Of a stretch of 7,021 bases of DNA, positions 5,033 to 7,021 are shown piece by piece. The notes under the pieces are model-generated. The model was not told the DNA's origin. It saw only the letters and a program-made list of their open reading frames with translations, and ran no database searches. Source of the stretch: Propionibacteriaceae bacterium (GTDB taxonomy: Bacteria; Actinomycetota; Actinomycetes; Propionibacteriales; Propionibacteriaceae); contig PMLO01000037.1 in NCBI GenBank assembly GCA_003158895.1, forward strand, positions 9,390-16,410. Reading direction: 5' to 3'. How positions within the stretch are numbered: position 1 is the stretch's first letter; the number at the start of each line of letters is the position of its first letter. The translations under genes were made by a program, and so were the position numbers.

Positions 5033-6130
5033 TCAGGACAGGGTCGCCACGTACGAGTTGAGGGCGCCCTCGTGGCGCTGGAGCGCCTTGACGAGAGCGA
5101 TCTGGGTACGGGCTCGGTCGAGGTTCTGGCCGGGACGGCTGATCTGGTAGTACGTGTCGCCGGCGAGATGGTCGCCGAGGAAGCGGTACGCCTGCTCGAG
5201 CGTCATGACCTTACCCGCGAGCACCAGGAGCTCTCGTTCGGCGGGCAGCAGGGACGACCCCGCACCTGCCAGGTAGCCCTCCGCCAGCGCCTGGAACATC
5301 GGCACGTCGACGTCCAGCCCCGACGCGTCCGGGGCATCCTCCGCGACCGTCGTGGCGCCCGAGCGGCACAGGTCGGCGAAGTCGTACAGGCTCAGACCCG
5401 GCATCACCGTGTCCAGGTCCACGACGCACATCGCCTCGCCCGTCACGTCGTCGAGCAGGACGTTCGACAGCTTCGTGTCGTTGTGGGTGATCCGCTCGGG
5501 GAGTACGCCCTCGGCGGCGAGGCGCAGCATCGAGCCGGCGAGCTCCTCGTGCGCGAGCAGCCAGTCGGCCTCCTCGCGCACCCCGGCGACCCGACCCACG
5601 GGGTCCGTCTCGACCACCGCCGCGAAGTCCGCGTACCGCTTCACCGTGTCGTGGAAGCGCGGGATCGTCTCGTGCAGCCGCGGCCCGTCGTAGTCGGCCA
5701 GCAGCCGCTGGAAGTGCCCGAACGCCTGAGCCGCCTTGTACGCCTGGACCGGCGTCGTGATCACTTCATGGCTCGTCGCGCCGCCGATGAACTCGAACAC
5801 GCGCCACACCTGCCCGTACGGATCACTGTGGAAATCGGTGCCCTCAGGAGTCTGTACGAGCGTGAGAACGCGCCGGTCGACGTCGTCGACGCCGTCCGCC
5901 TCGAGCCGAGCGCGTACGTGCCGCGTCACCAGCCCGACGTTCTCCATCAGCTCCACCGGCCGCGTGAACACGGCGTCGTTGATGCGCTGGAGGATGTACG
6001 GACGGGCGTGGGTCTCGATGAGGTACGTGTCGTTGATGTGCCCGCCGCCGTACGTGCGGGCGGAGACGGGCGCGAGGCCGAAGACCTCGGCGATGTGGGT
6101 GGGGAGGTCCTTGGGGACGATCCGGGTCAT
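5033..6130 (-). CDS. Phosphotransferase of the aminoglycoside-kinase fold, NahK-like anomeric sugar kinase
   Basis: A 365-residue cytoplasmic kinase, probably using ATP to phosphorylate the anomeric hydroxyl of a sugar. The ATP loop GGGHINDTY (28-36) is followed by YILQRIN, a combination resembling N-acetylhexosamine 1-kinase (NahK). The catalytic loop is H216-N-D218-TKLSN223, with the catalytic Asp and metal-binding Asn of the APH fold. The metal motif is D238-L-D240-TVMPG. No antibiotic-resistance-specific feature is apparent. The ATG at 6130 is chosen because it overlaps the stop of the upstream nucleotidyltransferase as ATGA, indicating translational coupling; a GTG at 6139 would add three residues. 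Pairing an anomeric kinase with a sugar-1-phosphate nucleotidyltransferase recalls AmgK-MurU recycling. The substrate (hexosamine, rhamnose or other) cannot be read from the sequence. Confidence 0.86.
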   Translation of the reverse strand: MTRIVPKDLPTHIAEVFGLAPVSARTYGGGHINDTYLIETHARPYILQRINDAVFTRPVELMENVGLVTRHVRARLEADGVDDVDRRVLTLVQTPEGTDFHSDPYGQVWRVFEFIGGATSHEVITTPVQAYKAAQAFGHFQRLLADYDGPRLHETIPRFHDTVKRYADFAAVVETDPVGRVAGVREEADWLLAHEELAGSMLRLAAEGVLPERITHNDTKLSNVLLDDVTGEAMCVVDLDTVMPGLSLYDFADLCRSGATTVAEDAPDASGLDVDVPMFQALAEGYLAGAGSSLLPAERELLVLAGKVMTLEQAYRFLGDHLAGDTYYQISRPGQNLDRARTQIALVKALQRHEGALNSYVATLS

Positions 6131-7017
6131 GCGTCCCACCCCAGCGGTGAGGGGTACTCGCCGGCGGCGACGAGGTCGGCCAGCCGTGCGGCGACAGCAT
6201 CGCGGTCGGCCGCGTACGTCATCCCGAACCAGTGGTCAGGAGACGTGAGCACGTCGACCACCGCCGACCCCTCGGCGACGAGCCTGTCGATGACGGCCGG
6301 CAGGTACAGCTCGGCTTTCGGATCCTCGCCCCGCGCGTCGAGGAACTCCCCGAACTGCGCCTCCAGCCGCCCGAAGACGTCCGGCAGCAGGCCCCAGAAG
6401 TTCATGCTCACGAGCTCGGCCCCGCTGAACCGGGCCCCGGAGCTGTCGAGAACGCCGGAACCGTCGGGCGCCAGCCCTGTGTGTTCGACGACGCTGTGCA
6501 GCCGCCCGTCGACGACGTCGCACACGCCGCGGGACACCGACCCGTGCTCGGACAGCGTGTTGACAAGGGGGAATGCGACCATGGCGTACGCACCCGGCGT
6601 GCTCGGCGTCTCAAGCCGCCCGGCCAGTCCCTCGTACGCGCGACGCCCGTAGAAGTCGTCGGCGTTGATGACGATGAACGGGGAGTCGACGACCTCGGCG
6701 GCAGCGAGCACGGCCTGACCTGTACCCCAGGGCTTGGTGCGCCCTCCCGGGACGACCCGCCCACCGGGCAGCGCGTCGAGCTCCTGGAACGCGTACGCGA
6801 CGGGCACGGCACCCGCGTACCGGCTCCCGATCTGCGCGTGGAACGCCTCCTCGAGCTCGCGGCGGATCACGAACACGACCCGCTCGACCCCAGCCCGTAC
6901 CGCGTCGTAGACGGCGTAGTCCATGACCGTCTCGCCGCTCGGCCCGACCGGATCGAGCTGCTTCACTCCCCCGAACCGCGACCCCATCCCGGCCGCCAGC
7001 ACCACCAGCTCCGTCAC
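6127..7017 (-). CDS. Sugar-1-phosphate nucleotidyltransferase (NTP_transferase family)
   Basis: Probably joins a sugar 1-phosphate to a nucleoside triphosphate, giving a nucleotide sugar and pyrophosphate, in the cytoplasm. The 296-residue product opens with LAAGMGSRFGGVKQ (7-20), the nucleotide-binding G-x-G-x-R...K signature of this Rossmann-like family. TKPWGTGQAV (94-103) and INADDFYG (117-124, metal-binding Asp near 120) are also typical. It lacks the left-handed beta-helix repeats of GlmU-type enzymes. Closest in feel are proteins annotated as UTP-glucose-1-phosphate uridylyltransferase-like, but sugar and nucleotide specificity are not decidable here. The start is GTG at 7017, only 5 bases from the window edge, so neither a ribosome site nor a further upstream start can be judged. 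Its stop overlaps the kinase start by 4 bases. Confidence 0.88.
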   Translation of the reverse strand: MTELVVLAAGMGSRFGGVKQLDPVGPSGETVMDYAVYDAVRAGVERVVFVIRRELEEAFHAQIGSRYAGAVPVAYAFQELDALPGGRVVPGGRTKPWGTGQAVLAAAEVVDSPFIVINADDFYGRRAYEGLAGRLETPSTPGAYAMVAFPLVNTLSEHGSVSRGVCDVVDGRLHSVVEHTGLAPDGSGVLDSSGARFSGAELVSMNFWGLLPDVFGRLEAQFGEFLDARGEDPKAELYLPAVIDRLVAEGSAVVDVLTSPDHWFGMTYAADRDAVAARLADLVAAGEYPSPLGWDA

Positions 7018-7021
7018 GCGC

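Noticed and set aside
5033..6130. Aminoglycoside resistance kinase
   Set aside because: It has the same fold, but GGGHINDTY and DLDTVMPG resemble sugar 1-kinases, and the gene is coupled to a sugar nucleotidyltransferase.
4865..6652. Long plus-strand open frame (595 codons) opposite the kinase and nucleotidyltransferase
   Set aside because: Its composition is Arg/Val/Leu-rich with no recognisable motif, and it lies antisense to two genes with clear family motifs. Long antisense frames are expected in GC-rich DNA.

Overview
The window is GC-rich chromosomal DNA (roughly two thirds G+C), densely packed with genes. It uses GTG starts, AGGAGG-type ribosome sites and a TACACT-type -10 box. Together with the group upp / TadA-associated protein / tadA / tRNA-Ser, this points to an actinobacterium. 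A member of the Propionibacteriales (Nocardioides- or Kribbella-like) is my guess, but no marker here fixes the genus.

Left part (1-2025) is housekeeping. A tRNA-Ser(CGA) gene lies on the minus strand and is divergent from tadA, the tRNA adenosine-to-inosine (wobble) deaminase, on the plus strand. tadA runs tail-to-tail, with only 3 bases between stop codons, into the gene for the highly acidic TadA-associated protein on the minus strand. That gene shares a divergent promoter region of about 110 bp with upp (uracil phosphoribosyltransferase, plus strand).

Middle (2026-2210): the gap between the convergent upp and rhamnosidase genes is almost filled by one large imperfect palindrome centred near 2123. 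Its outer arms match at 24 of 26 positions and carry GTGGTTATGACGG. A second GTGGTTA / TAACCAC pair sits on the same axis, and there are further hairpins in each half, one with a C(UUCG)G loop. It looks like a repeat or mobile-type palindromic element, or a structured bidirectional 3' end. It is the least explained sequence in the window.

Right part (2211-7017) is a minus-strand sugar cluster read right to left. A sugar-1-phosphate nucleotidyltransferase overlaps by 4 bases (ATGA) with a NahK-like phosphotransferase (anomeric sugar kinase). After a 77-bp gap comes a large cytoplasmic GH78 alpha-L-rhamnosidase with its own ribosome site. A plausible reading is that a rhamnoside is hydrolysed in the cytoplasm and a released sugar is phosphorylated at C1 and turned into a nucleotide sugar. 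The substrate of the kinase and transferase cannot be read from the sequence. The rightmost gene starts 5 bases from the window edge, so further cluster members may lie beyond it.
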